The notes under the pieces are model-generated. The model worked only from the letters and a program-made list of their open reading frames with translations, made no database searches and was not told the origin of the DNA. From positions 434,001 through 498,000 of the forward strand of contig NZ_JAFBCF010000001.1 in the NCBI RefSeq assembly GCF_016907535.1: a DNA stretch of 64,000 nt. The letters run 5' to 3'. Both the position numbers and the translations under genes were made by a program. Below are positions 16,905-24,297 of the stretch, piece after piece; position 1 is the stretch's first letter, and each line of letters opens with the position of its first letter. The stretch is from Microlunatus panaciterrae (GTDB lineage Bacteria > Actinomycetota > Actinomycetes > Propionibacteriales > Propionibacteriaceae).

Positions 16905-18569
16905 ATGGCCGACGAACGGCAGCCCGGTCCCGAGGACGTTCCCGACGACGAGTCGGGCACCGACGAGGACGCGAGCACCTCGGAGCGGGGCTCGGCGGAG
17001 CCCCCGCGACGGCCCGAGTCCGACCAACCGCCCTACCGGCTCGGCCCCAAGGGCCCGGGCGGCTCATCCACCCCACCGTCGGCCGGATCGGGTCCGTCGT
17101 CCGGCTTCGGCGGCCAGCCCGGCAACCCGTTCGAGGCGCTGTTCTCACAGTTCGGGGGTGGTCAGCTCGGGGGCGGGACCGGCGGTGACATGAACGCGCT
17201 GATGCAGCAGCTCCAGAACGCCTTCGCCATGCTCGGCGGCGGCGGACCCCTCTTCGGCGGCCAGGCCGCGCAGACCGGCTCAGGCGTCAACTGGGAGGTC
17301 ACCAAGGACACGGCCCGCAAGACGGTCGCCTCCCTGGGCAAGGACCCTTCGCCGACTGACCCGCAACGGCGGGCCATCGCCGAGGCGGTGTCGATCGCCG
17401 AGGTCTGGCTGGACGAGGCGACCGGCTTCCCGCGGGTCTCCAGCACCGTGGCCGCCTGGAGCAGGGCCGAATGGATCGAGAAGACGATGCCGGTCTGGCA
17501 GCGGCTGGTCGAGCCGGTGGCCGCGCACATCGCCGACGCGATGGAGGGCGCGCTCAGCTTCGGTGAAGGGGACGAGTCGGCCGCGATCCCCGGGATGGCG
17601 GGCATGGAGCAGATGCTCCGACCGATGCTGCGCAGCTCCGGCGCCAGCATGTTCGGGCTCCAGCTCGGACAGGGGCTGGGCCGGCTGGCGACCGAAGTGG
17701 TCGGCGCCACCGACATCGGTCTTCCGCTCAGCGAACCCGGCCATGTGGCGCTGCTGCCGACCAACATCGAGCAGTTCGGCGAAGGCCTCGACCAGCCGAC
17801 CTCCGACGTGACGCTCTACCTGGCTCTGCGCGAGGCGGCCCGCCAACGGCTGTTCGCCCACGCTGGCTGGGTCCGCGAGCAGATCCTGGCGCTGGTCGAG
17901 GAGTATGCCCGCGGCATCACCATCGACACCTCCGCACTCGAGCAGGCGGTCGGTCAGATCGACCCCAACAACCTCGAGGAGCTGAGCCAGACCCTTGAGG
18001 GCGGCCTCTTCGAACCGCAGAAGACGCCGCAGCAGCAGGCGACCCTGGAACGACTCGAGACCATGCTGGCACTGGTGGAGGGCTGGGTCGACGACGTCGT
18101 CAGCCAGGCCACCCGGCAGTGGATGCCGTCGGCGGTCGCGTTGGCCGAGGCGGTCCGGCGTCACCGTGCCACCGGTGGTCCGGCCGAGGCCACCTTCGCC
18201 ACCCTGGTCGGGCTCGAGCTGCGACCTCGGCGGATGCGCGACGCGGCTAACCTGTGGGCTGCCGTCCGCGACCGGCGCGGGGTGGAGGGGCGCGACGCGG
18301 TCTGGGCGCACCCGGACCTGGTGCCGACCTCGGCCGACCTGGACGACCCGCTGGGCTTCGTCGCGGGTGAGGCGAGGACCGGTGAGGAGGACGACTTCGA
18401 CGCCGCTCTGGCGCAACTGCTCGACGAGGCCGGGCCGGGACCCGAAGGCCACGGCTCGGACGAGGGTCACGGGCCGGAGGGGGATCACGGGCCGGAGGGG
18501 GATCACGGGCCGGAGGGGGATCACGGGCCGGAGGGGAAAGCAGGACCGGACGAAACCGGGAAGGGTTGA
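16905..18569 (+). CDS. DUF2342 / zincin-like putative hydrolase (Rv3195 type)
   Basis: 554 residues. ATG 16905 is supported by AGGAG at 16894-16898. The first 130 residues are low complexity, acidic and then Gly-rich (GGGQLGGGTGG). The helical core, about 135-480, matches the actinobacterial DUF2342 family found beside the UPF0182-PDZ genes (WLDEATGFPRVSS, LPTNIEQFGEGLDQP, LREAARQRLFAHAGW). The segment LREAARQRLF lies where a zincin helix would be, but I do not see an HExxH, so peptidase activity is doubtful. The C-terminus carries a GPEGDH hexapeptide repeat. The stop overlaps the TTG start of the Nudix gene. Confidence 0.82.
   Translation: MADERQPGPEDVPDDESGTDEDASTSERGSAEPPRRPESDQPPYRLGPKGPGGSSTPPSAGSGPSSGFGGQPGNPFEALFSQFGGGQLGGGTGGDMNALMQQLQNAFAMLGGGGPLFGGQAAQTGSGVNWEVTKDTARKTVASLGKDPSPTDPQRRAIAEAVSIAEVWLDEATGFPRVSSTVAAWSRAEWIEKTMPVWQRLVEPVAAHIADAMEGALSFGEGDESAAIPGMAGMEQMLRPMLRSSGASMFGLQLGQGLGRLATEVVGATDIGLPLSEPGHVALLPTNIEQFGEGLDQPTSDVTLYLALREAARQRLFAHAGWVREQILALVEEYARGITIDTSALEQAVGQIDPNNLEELSQTLEGGLFEPQKTPQQQATLERLETMLALVEGWVDDVVSQATRQWMPSAVALAEAVRRHRATGGPAEATFATLVGLELRPRRMRDAANLWAAVRDRRGVEGRDAVWAHPDLVPTSADLDDPLGFVAGEARTGEEDDFDAALAQLLDEAGPGPEGHGSDEGHGPEGDHGPEGDHGPEGDHGPEGKAGPDETGKG
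18471..18537 (+). repeat. 18-bp in-frame tandem repeat (GPEGDH)
   Basis: Three perfect 18-bp units of GGGCCGGAGGGGGATCAC occupy 18471-18488, 18489-18506 and 18507-18524, with a partial fourth to 18537. They encode GPEGDH repeats in the acidic C-terminal tail of the DUF2342 protein. Identity at DNA level implies recent slippage. Confidence 0.92.
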
Positions 18570-19129
18570 GCGCCGTCGCCGACGGCAGCTCCCTGCAGGT
18601 GTCCTGCCTGAACGTGCTGACCCGATGGCAGCCACCCGGTCCGGAGCAGGCGGAGCTGCGCCGTGACTACCTGGCCCATCTGGAGGCACGTCCGGCCGGT
18701 TGGTCCCGCGAGTGCGCCGGCGCCCACCTGACGGCGAGCTCGCTGATCTGCTCGCTCGACGTCTCCCAGGTGCTGCTGACGCTGCACGCCCGACTGGGCC
18801 GCTGGCTGCAGACCGGTGGGCACCTCGAGTCGACCGACCGGAGCCTCGAGGACGCCGCCCTGCGGGAGGCGCGAGAGGAGAGCGGCCTCCACAACCTGCA
18901 GCTCGACCCCCGTCCGCTGCTGCTGTCCCGGCATGAGGTGCCCTGCGGGCTGGTCCGCCCCACCTTCCACCTCGACGTCCAGTTCCTCGTCGTCGCCGAC
19001 CCGGCGCTGACACCCAGTGTCAGCGCCGAGTCGACGGACGTGCGCTGGTTCTCGCGGGAGGAGCTGCCGCCGATCGACGATTCCGTCGCCCAGCTGATCC
19101 AGGCCGCCAGCACCCGGCTGGCGGCCTAG
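18566..19129 (+). CDS. Nudix hydrolase
   Basis: 187 residues. A Nudix-like box occupies about 84-108 (GGHLES, then LREAREESGL with the metal-binding REAREE core); the usual first Glu of the box is not in its consensus place, as in several actinobacterial GGHxE-type members. The protein should cleave a nucleoside diphosphate linked to another group; the substrate cannot be read. The TTG start overlaps the upstream TGA and no strong ribosome site is present, so translation is likely coupled. It ends six bases before the convergent alpha-glucosidase stop. Confidence 0.85.
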   Translation: MSAVADGSSLQVSCLNVLTRWQPPGPEQAELRRDYLAHLEARPAGWSRECAGAHLTASSLICSLDVSQVLLTLHARLGRWLQTGGHLESTDRSLEDAALREAREESGLHNLQLDPRPLLLSRHEVPCGLVRPTFHLDVQFLVVADPALTPSVSAESTDVRWFSREELPPIDDSVAQLIQAASTRLAA

Positions 19130-19135
19130 TCGGGA

Positions 19136-20791
19136 CTACGCCCGGAGCCAGGCGGTCGTCTCGCCGGGCAGCTTGCCCTCCACCAGCGGGCTGCTGGAGA
19201 GGATGAGCTCGCCGGCGGGGAGTTCCACCGGCTCGGTCCCGAAATTGGTCACCGAGACCCAGCCGCCCGGGCGTACGAACTGCACCAGCTCCGGGTTGTC
19301 CCCGGCCACCCAGTCCAGCTTCTCCGCCGTCTCCAGCCGGCGCCGGTGGGCCAGCGCCTGCCGGTAGAAGGCCAGTGTCGACGTGGGGTCCTGCTCCTGC
19401 GCCTCGACCGAGAACGCCCCGAAGTCCGCCGGCTGTGGCAGGTGGGCCGGGCCTGATCCGAACCCGAAGGACTCCCCCGTCCCGGTCCACGGCAGCGGCA
19501 CGCGGCACCCGTCGCGCCCCTTGATGGTGTGACCGGACCGCACCCAGGTCGGGTCGGCCAGCACCTCCGCAGGCAGGTCAGCGACCTCGTACAGGCCGAG
19601 CTCCTCGCCCTGGTACAGGTAGGCCGAGCCCGGCAGGGCGAGGGCCAGCAGCGTCGCCGCGCGAGCCCGACGCAGACCGGTGGCCAGGTCGAGCTCGGGG
19701 TCCTTACCGTCGGTCATCAGCCAGGCCTGCAGGTCGGTACCGTTGGGCAGGCCGTAGCGGGTCGGGTGGCGGACCACGTCATGGTTGGAGAAGACCCAGG
19801 TGGAGGACCCGCCGGTGGTGGTCGCCTCCTCCAGGTTCTTGGTGATGATGTCGCGGAACTGCTCGGCATCCCACTCGGCTTCGAGCAGGTCGAAGTTGAA
19901 CGCCTGGCCGAGGCCTTCCGGGCTGGCGTAGCGACCGCGCCGCTCGGCCGGCACCCAGGCCTCGGCGACAGCGATCCGCGGCGGGTCATAGCTGTTGAAC
20001 AGCTGACGCCATTCGGCATAGATCTCATGCACCTCGTCCCGGTCGAACAACCGGTGGCTGCCGTCCACCGGGAACTCCTGGGACAGCTCCAGGTGGGTCG
20101 GCAGCGGACCGGTCAGGTCCTTGGCCAGCGCATGGGCGACGTCGACCCGGAAGCCGTCGACACCGCGGTCGGCCCAGAACTTCAGCGTCTTGAGGAAGTC
20201 AGCCCGCACCTCAGGGTTGTCCCAGTTCCAGTCGGGCTGCTCCGGCGCGAACAGGTGGAGGTACCACTGCCCGTCCGGGACGCGCTCCCAGGCGCTGCCA
20301 CCGAACATGGCCTGCCAGTCCGACGGCGGTTCGGACCCGTCCGGGCCCTCACCGTCACGGAAGATGTAGCGGTCCCGGGCAGCCGAACCCTTCTCCGCTG
20401 CCAGCGCCTCCTGGAACCAGACGTGCCGGTTCGAGGAATGGTTCGGCACGATGTCGACGATGAGCTTGATGCCGGCCCGGTGCAGAGCCGTGGACATGGC
20501 GTCGAAATCGGCGAGGGTGCCGATCTTGGGGTCGACGTCGCGGTAGTCGTCGACGTCATAGCCTCCGTCGGCCAGTGCCGACGGGTAGAACGGGCTCAGC
20601 CAGACGGCGTCGACGCCGAGCTCGGCAAGGTAGTCCACCTTCTCGGTGATGCCCTGCAGATCTCCGATGCCGTCGCCGTTCGCATCGGCGAAGCTCCGCG
20701 GGTAGATCTGATAGACGGTGGCCTGGCGCCACCAGTCCGGGTCCGTCAGGGACTCGGCGGCGACGGTGCGGGTTTCGGGCGTAGCGGTCAA
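19136..20791 (-). CDS. GH13 alpha-glucosidase / oligo-1,6-glucosidase
   Basis: 551 residues, the usual length for GH13 subfamily exo-alpha-glucosidases acting on malto- or isomalto-oligosaccharides, sucrose or trehalose derivatives. The four conserved regions are complete: DIVPNH (113-118), GFRVDVAH with nucleophile Asp217, EAWV with acid/base Glu277, and FSNHD with Asp338. It has no signal peptide, so it acts on imported sugars. The start is a TTG at 20791 behind GAGGAC. It is divergent from a ROK regulator across an AT-rich 93-bp region with a tandem operator-like repeat, suggesting that this regulator controls it. Confidence 0.93.
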   Translation of the reverse strand: MTATPETRTVAAESLTDPDWWRQATVYQIYPRSFADANGDGIGDLQGITEKVDYLAELGVDAVWLSPFYPSALADGGYDVDDYRDVDPKIGTLADFDAMSTALHRAGIKLIVDIVPNHSSNRHVWFQEALAAEKGSAARDRYIFRDGEGPDGSEPPSDWQAMFGGSAWERVPDGQWYLHLFAPEQPDWNWDNPEVRADFLKTLKFWADRGVDGFRVDVAHALAKDLTGPLPTHLELSQEFPVDGSHRLFDRDEVHEIYAEWRQLFNSYDPPRIAVAEAWVPAERRGRYASPEGLGQAFNFDLLEAEWDAEQFRDIITKNLEEATTTGGSSTWVFSNHDVVRHPTRYGLPNGTDLQAWLMTDGKDPELDLATGLRRARAATLLALALPGSAYLYQGEELGLYEVADLPAEVLADPTWVRSGHTIKGRDGCRVPLPWTGTGESFGFGSGPAHLPQPADFGAFSVEAQEQDPTSTLAFYRQALAHRRRLETAEKLDWVAGDNPELVQFVRPGGWVSVTNFGTEPVELPAGELILSSSPLVEGKLPGETTAWLRA

Positions 20792-20822
20792 GGCGTCCTC
20801 GCTCGGTTCGACAGGGATTTTA

Positions 20823-20848
20823 TTTATGGCCTAAATTTATTGCCTGAA
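20823..20848. promoter_or_regulatory. Tandem 13-mer in the GH13/ROK divergent promoter
   Basis: Two adjacent 13-mers, TTTATGGCCTAAA (20823-20835) and TTTATTGCCTGAA (20836-20848), differ at two positions and sit in the only AT-rich tract for several kilobases, between two divergent starts. The centre also forms AAATTT flanked by GGC and GCC. Likely binding site of the adjacent ROK regulator. Confidence 0.55.
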
Positions 20849-20884
20849 GAATTATGGTCAGTCTGGGACAGGGGGTCAAGCGCG

Positions 20885-22156
20885 ATGAGTGACGGATCGG
20901 TCTCAGCCACACCTCAACTGCTGCGGCGGGTCAACGCGACCGCCGTACTCACCTGCCTGCGCTCCTCCCCAGCGATGACCGGAACCGACCTGATCCGGGC
21001 GACCGGCCTGACCCGGGCGACGATCCACGGCGTCTGCAACGACCTGATCTCGATGGGGTGGATCCGTGAGGTGCAGCCGGGACGGCGCCCTGGCGAGCCG
21101 CTGAAGGGTCGGCCCGCCCGGCTGTACGAGTTCGACCAGCGCGCCGGCCATGTGGTGGGCATCGACATGGGCGCTCACCGGGTGACGGCCCTGCTCGCGG
21201 ATCTGCGGGGCCACGTGCTGGGCCGGGCGACCATGCGGTTCCCCGGGGTGGAGATCGCTCCCGAGGAACGCATCCAGGTGGTCGACGACACCGCACTGCG
21301 GGCGCTCGAGCAGGCCGGCGTCGACCCGTCGTCGATCCTGGCGGTCGGCATCGGGGTCGCCGCACCGGTGGACCGAGCCGGTCGGGTCATCTCCGGTGAG
21401 GGTCTGTGGGATCTCATCGACGTCGACCTACCGGGGACGCTGCAGCGCCGGCACGGCTGGACGGTACTGATGGACAACGACGCCAATCTCGCCGCAGTGG
21501 CCGAACGGTGGCGCGGCGTCGCCGGCGGGGTCGACCACCTGGCCGTGGTGCTGGCCGGTGAACGGCTCGGTGCCGGGCTGATCGACAGCGGCCGGATCCT
21601 GCGCGGCCATACCGGTGCCGCCGGCGAGATGGGCTTTCTGTCGATGATCGACGGTGTCCAGGGCGCCGAAGGCCTGGCACTGTTGGCTCGCAGTTGGGGG
21701 GTCGAGGCTCTCACCAGCGGCGCCGACGGCGAGCTGAGGTCGCGCACCGGCGGAGACACCCAGGCGGTGACGGCCGAGCTCGTCTTCGCCGCCGCCCGAG
21801 CGGGTGACCGGGCGGCCCTCGACATCCTGGACCGGATCGCCACCCGGCTGGCCCGGGTGATCGCCACTCTCGCCAGTCTGCTGAACCCCGAGCTGGTGGT
21901 GCTGGCCGGCGCAGTCGCCGATGCGAGCGCCGCGATCCTGCCCCTGGTGGAGCGCGACCTGCCTGGTTTCACTGCCACGCCGCCCAGAGTGGCCGCGTCG
22001 ACGCTCGGCGCTGACGTGGTGGCGCTCGGTGGCCTCCGGCGAGCTCTGGACCGGGTGGAGGACACCGCCCTGGAGCTTCCCCCGCGCAGGCTCACCCGAT
22101 CGACACGTTCGGCCGCCGGCTCAGGGGCCGCCGGCGAGGAGGTACGGGTGACCTGA
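20885..22156 (+). CDS. ROK-family transcriptional regulator
   Basis: 423 residues from ATG 20885. An N-terminal winged-helix domain (about 10-70; TGTDLIRATGLTRATIHGVC) is followed by a sugar-kinase-like ROK domain (HVVGIDMGAHRVTALLADL, GIGVAAPVD, DNDANLAAVAE, GHTGAAGEMGF). The ROK zinc motif CxCGxxGC, normally just after the last segment, is replaced by GVQGAEGLALL without cysteine, so it should not bind the structural zinc and is unlikely to be a kinase. It probably senses a sugar or sugar phosphate and represses the divergent alpha-glucosidase. The 3' end overlaps the convergent next gene by 36 bp. Confidence 0.88.
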   Translation: MSDGSVSATPQLLRRVNATAVLTCLRSSPAMTGTDLIRATGLTRATIHGVCNDLISMGWIREVQPGRRPGEPLKGRPARLYEFDQRAGHVVGIDMGAHRVTALLADLRGHVLGRATMRFPGVEIAPEERIQVVDDTALRALEQAGVDPSSILAVGIGVAAPVDRAGRVISGEGLWDLIDVDLPGTLQRRHGWTVLMDNDANLAAVAERWRGVAGGVDHLAVVLAGERLGAGLIDSGRILRGHTGAAGEMGFLSMIDGVQGAEGLALLARSWGVEALTSGADGELRSRTGGDTQAVTAELVFAAARAGDRAALDILDRIATRLARVIATLASLLNPELVVLAGAVADASAAILPLVERDLPGFTATPPRVAASTLGADVVALGGLRRALDRVEDTALELPPRRLTRSTRSAAGSGAAGEEVRVT

Positions 22157-22747
22157 CAGCAGGGCCCGGGTCGACTCCCAGCCCTCCAGGCGTGGGTCGA
22201 GACGGTTCACCGCGGTAGCCGAGCACATCCGGTGCCAGTCCGGCCCGATGGCGACGCGGCCGCGACCGGGCTGCAGCCGACGCAGCTCGTCCGCCGGGTC
22301 GGTGTCCAGGTCGAGCTCGACGGTGATCCAGTCCGGCCACGGCAATCGGAGGCCGATCGCCACGCAGCCGGATGTGTTGCGTGCCGGGGCGATGCACACA
22401 TCTGCCCGGTTCAGCGCCTTGAACACCTTCGCCAGCACCAGGCCGGGCAGGTCAGGCACGTCTGCCGGGATCATCACCAGCTCGTCTGCACCGGCCCCGA
22501 CCTGCTCGGCGACGCTGCGTATCGATGCTGCGGGGTCTGGCACCTGCAGGTCGGCGGGCCAGAGCAGGTCGGCGACCGCCGGTCCGGCACCGACGATGCC
22601 GGCCCGGACCTCCTCGAGATCGGCCAGCACCTCGTAGCTGTCGGACAGGCAGGCGGAGCTGAACGCGGCCCGGTCGATCCCCGGCGGGGCTCCGGTGGCG
22701 GTATGGGCGGCATGGACCAGGGCCAGCCGTCGCCGTTCGGTGGTCAC
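22121..22747 (-). CDS. DUF2064-like / nucleotidyltransferase-fold protein
   Basis: 208 residues from GTG 22747, which overlaps the upstream stop (GTGA). The core shows the A-type glycosyltransferase / nucleotidyltransferase pattern: MIPADVPDLPGLVLAKVFKA followed by DVCIAPA and GCVAIGL, resembling DUF2064 (TIGR04282-like) and CofC-type proteins. The N-terminal GGxxxR-type nucleotide loop is not recognisable, so activity is uncertain. It forms a two-gene unit with the YgjP-type metallopeptidase. The 3' end runs 36 bp into the ROK gene on the other strand. Confidence 0.65.
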   Translation of the reverse strand: MTTERRRLALVHAAHTATGAPPGIDRAAFSSACLSDSYEVLADLEEVRAGIVGAGPAVADLLWPADLQVPDPAASIRSVAEQVGAGADELVMIPADVPDLPGLVLAKVFKALNRADVCIAPARNTSGCVAIGLRLPWPDWITVELDLDTDPADELRRLQPGRGRVAIGPDWHRMCSATAVNRLDPRLEGWESTRALLSGHPYLLAGGP

Positions 22748-23361
22748 GCTTGGTCCGCGGCGAGGACGTCGTCCTGCGGATCGGCGGCGACCCCGCGGGC
22801 GGCTTGCCATCCCTCCAGGAAGCCTTTGGCTCGCTGCGCCTCGGGGTAGTTCTCCACCAACCGCCAGAAGGCGGCGCAATGGGTCGGCTCCACCAGGTGG
22901 GCCAGTTCATGCAGCAGCACGTAGTCACTGACCCAGGCCGGCATCGACTGGAGCCGGTGTGACAACCGGATGACGCCGGTGGCCGGCGTACACGACCCCC
23001 AGCGTTGGCTCTGATTGGTGACCCAGACGACGTCCGCCGGCTCCGGCCGGTGGCCGAGCCGGGGGGCCAGAAAACGGTCCGCCAGCAGGCGAGCGCGTTC
23101 GGCCAGCTCGACGTCACCCCGCGGCGGCCGCGTCCGGGCCTCCCGCGCCAGCACCTTGGCCACCATGTCGTCGACAAAGAACTGCTCGTCCCGCTTGGAC
23201 ATCCGCTGAGGGATCAGCACAACGATGGTGTCCTGCTCCCGGTAGGCCGTCACCGTTCGCTTCCGCCGTGCGCTGCGGCGCACCTCCACTCGCGGCTCGG
23301 CCTTCGCCGCGCCGGCGTCGGTAGCGGTGGTGTCCTCCCCACCCGGTCTGGTGCGTTGCAT
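22744..23361 (-). CDS. YgjP-like zinc metallopeptidase (DUF45/M48)
   Basis: 205 residues. The zinc site is HELAH (151-155) with a third ligand at His161 (EPTHCAAFW). The preceding segment NQSQRWGSC (116-124) is the hallmark of the YgjP/DUF45 group, which relates to wss1-type metalloproteases. ATG 23361 has AGGAGT eight bases upstream. It is cytoplasmic and its substrate is unknown. It is the first gene of a pair with the DUF2064-like gene. Confidence 0.9.
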   Translation of the reverse strand: MQRTRPGGEDTTATDAGAAKAEPRVEVRRSARRKRTVTAYREQDTIVVLIPQRMSKRDEQFFVDDMVAKVLAREARTRPPRGDVELAERARLLADRFLAPRLGHRPEPADVVWVTNQSQRWGSCTPATGVIRLSHRLQSMPAWVSDYVLLHELAHLVEPTHCAAFWRLVENYPEAQRAKGFLEGWQAARGVAADPQDDVLAADQA

Positions 23362-23391
23362 CGCGTCACTCCTGGTTGCCAGCAGGTGACC

Positions 23392-23471
23392 ATTCTTTCA
23401 CCGACAGACCCGTTCACCGACCCACCCGTTCGCCGACCGACCCATTCGCCGACCGGCCCGTCCACCGACCC
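23392..23471. repeat. 16-bp tandem repeat, five copies
   Basis: Five diverged 16-mers start at 23392, 23408, 23424, 23440 and 23456; the second, third and fourth are ACCCGTTCACCGACCC, ACCCGTTCGCCGACCG and ACCCATTCGCCGACCG. They lie 30 bp upstream of the YgjP-type gene start. Confidence 0.85.
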
Positions 23472-23631
23472 GGGCGCTGCGGGTCTTCCTCGGCCGGGAC
23501 CCGTCTCACTGAGCGGATGCCTCTCCTCGGCCCGCTCGGTGGCGATGAAGAGAGGATGTTCACAGCGGAACACGGAGGTGTACGAGGACCCGGCGACCAG
23601 CCTCCACAAGGCAGCGGCCCGGTACACACAC

Positions 23632-23652
23632 CCATCCACATGGTTATCCACA
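23632..23652 (+). promoter_or_regulatory. DnaA-box pair
   Basis: A perfect consensus DnaA box TTATCCACA lies at 23644-23652 and a two-mismatch copy CCATCCACA at 23632-23640. Another consensus actinobacterial box, TTGTCCACA, is at 24237-24245. Spacing and number are too low for a replication origin. Confidence 0.4.
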
Positions 23653-23681
23653 GGCGGTGGACATCCGCAGCCTGACGAGGT

Positions 23682-23711
23682 TTGACGCGACGAGGGTGGA
23701 GCCAATAGCGT
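23682..23711 (+). promoter_or_regulatory. Promoter-like element upstream of an inverted repeat
   Basis: TTGACG (23682-23687) and TAGCGT (23706-23711) are separated by 18 bases, a plausible vegetative promoter. The predicted transcription start, near 23718, falls on the first base of a long inverted repeat. Confidence 0.45.
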
Positions 23712-23718
23712 TCCTGAC

Positions 23719-23788
23719 ACGAAAGCTCCAGACGGTCGGCACGCTCGCAGGGGAAGGCAAGCGGAACCGATGTTCCTGGAGCTTTCGT
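23719..23788 (+). ncRNA. Candidate structured RNA closed by a 13-bp stem
   Basis: ACGAAAGCTCCAG (23719-23731) pairs perfectly with CTGGAGCTTTCGT (23776-23788). Inside the 44-base loop, TCGG/CCGA and CGCT/AGCG can form two inner helices around a GCAGGGGAAGGCA stretch. A 70-nt element with its ends paired just after a promoter-like sequence resembles a riboswitch P1 stem or a small RNA. It lies 187 bp upstream of the DUF5679 gene. I do not recognise a known class; a small inverted-repeat element (MITE-like) is an alternative. Confidence 0.35.
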
Positions 23789-23975
23789 CTTCCCCGGCCT
23801 CGTGCCCAGTGCGACGGCCGGTCGTGCCCCGACACCCATGGCTCGGTCGAGAAGCCCGGGATTCTGGTTGTTTCCGGCCGTTCTCGCGTAAAGTTACCGG
23901 CGACCAAGCGCTGCAGCGTGCAACGCTGTCCCGTGCCAACGACCAGTCACGGACACACAGAAGCGAGGAGAGAAC

Positions 23976-24137
23976 ATGGCTGCAGAGACCTACAGCGGTG
24001 AGTTTTACTGCGTGAAGTGCAAGGCCAAGCGTGAGGCCAGCGGCGACGTACACGTCAACGAGAAGGGCACCCGGATGGCCAAGGCCAAGTGCCCCGAGTG
24101 CGGCACCAACCTGAACCGGATCCTCGGCAAGGCCTGA
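23976..24137 (+). CDS. DUF5679 small zinc-ribbon protein
   Basis: 53 residues. Two CxxC pairs, CVKC (12-15) and CPEC (39-42), flank a basic middle, forming a zinc ribbon; the tail NLNRILGKA is typical of DUF5679, a small actinobacterial family. No function is established; nucleic-acid or ribosome association is plausible from fold and charge. GAGGAG stands a few bases before the ATG. A strong hairpin terminator follows 41 bases after the stop, so it is monocistronic. Confidence 0.88.
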   Translation: MAAETYSGEFYCVKCKAKREASGDVHVNEKGTRMAKAKCPECGTNLNRILGKA

Positions 24138-24178
24138 TCCTTCAGCCACCAAGAAGAGTCGGCGCGAGTGAGCGTCGC

Positions 24179-24205
24179 GGGGGCGGTCCGGCTCGGACCG
24201 CCCCC
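24179..24205 (+). terminator. Intrinsic terminator after the DUF5679 gene
   Basis: Perfect 12-bp arms GGGGGCGGTCCG (24179-24190) and CGGACCGCCCCC (24194-24205) with a 3-base loop, followed by TTCTGCCTCTC. Confidence 0.85.
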
Positions 24206-24297
24206 TTCTGCCTCTCGGGCCTTTCCCGCTGCTGCGTTGTCCACAGACCGCCGCTGCTGCCCTGTCCACCAGCCGCGCGGCGTCGCACACTGGGCAG

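Larger units (their letters stand above)
23362..23975. other. 614-bp intergenic region with repeats and regulatory signals
   Basis: No convincing gene lies here on either strand; open frames have poor codon bias and no homology I recognise. It contains a 16-bp tandem repeat (23392-23471), DnaA-box-like sequences (23632-23652), a promoter-like pair (23682-23711) and a 13-bp-arm inverted repeat (23719-23788), each listed separately. A second promoter for the DUF5679 gene is probable near 23869-23895 (TTGTTT and TAAAGT, 15-base spacer). Confidence 0.7.

Noticed and set aside
23632-24245. Replication origin
   Set aside because: Only two consensus DnaA boxes and one near match 0.6 kb apart, no dnaA/dnaN/rpmH neighbours and no AT-rich unwinding element.
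23250-24290. A 346-codon minus-strand open frame over the intergenic region and DUF5679 gene
   Set aside because: It runs antisense to the DUF5679 and YgjP genes, has no GC3 bias of its own and no recognisable domain.
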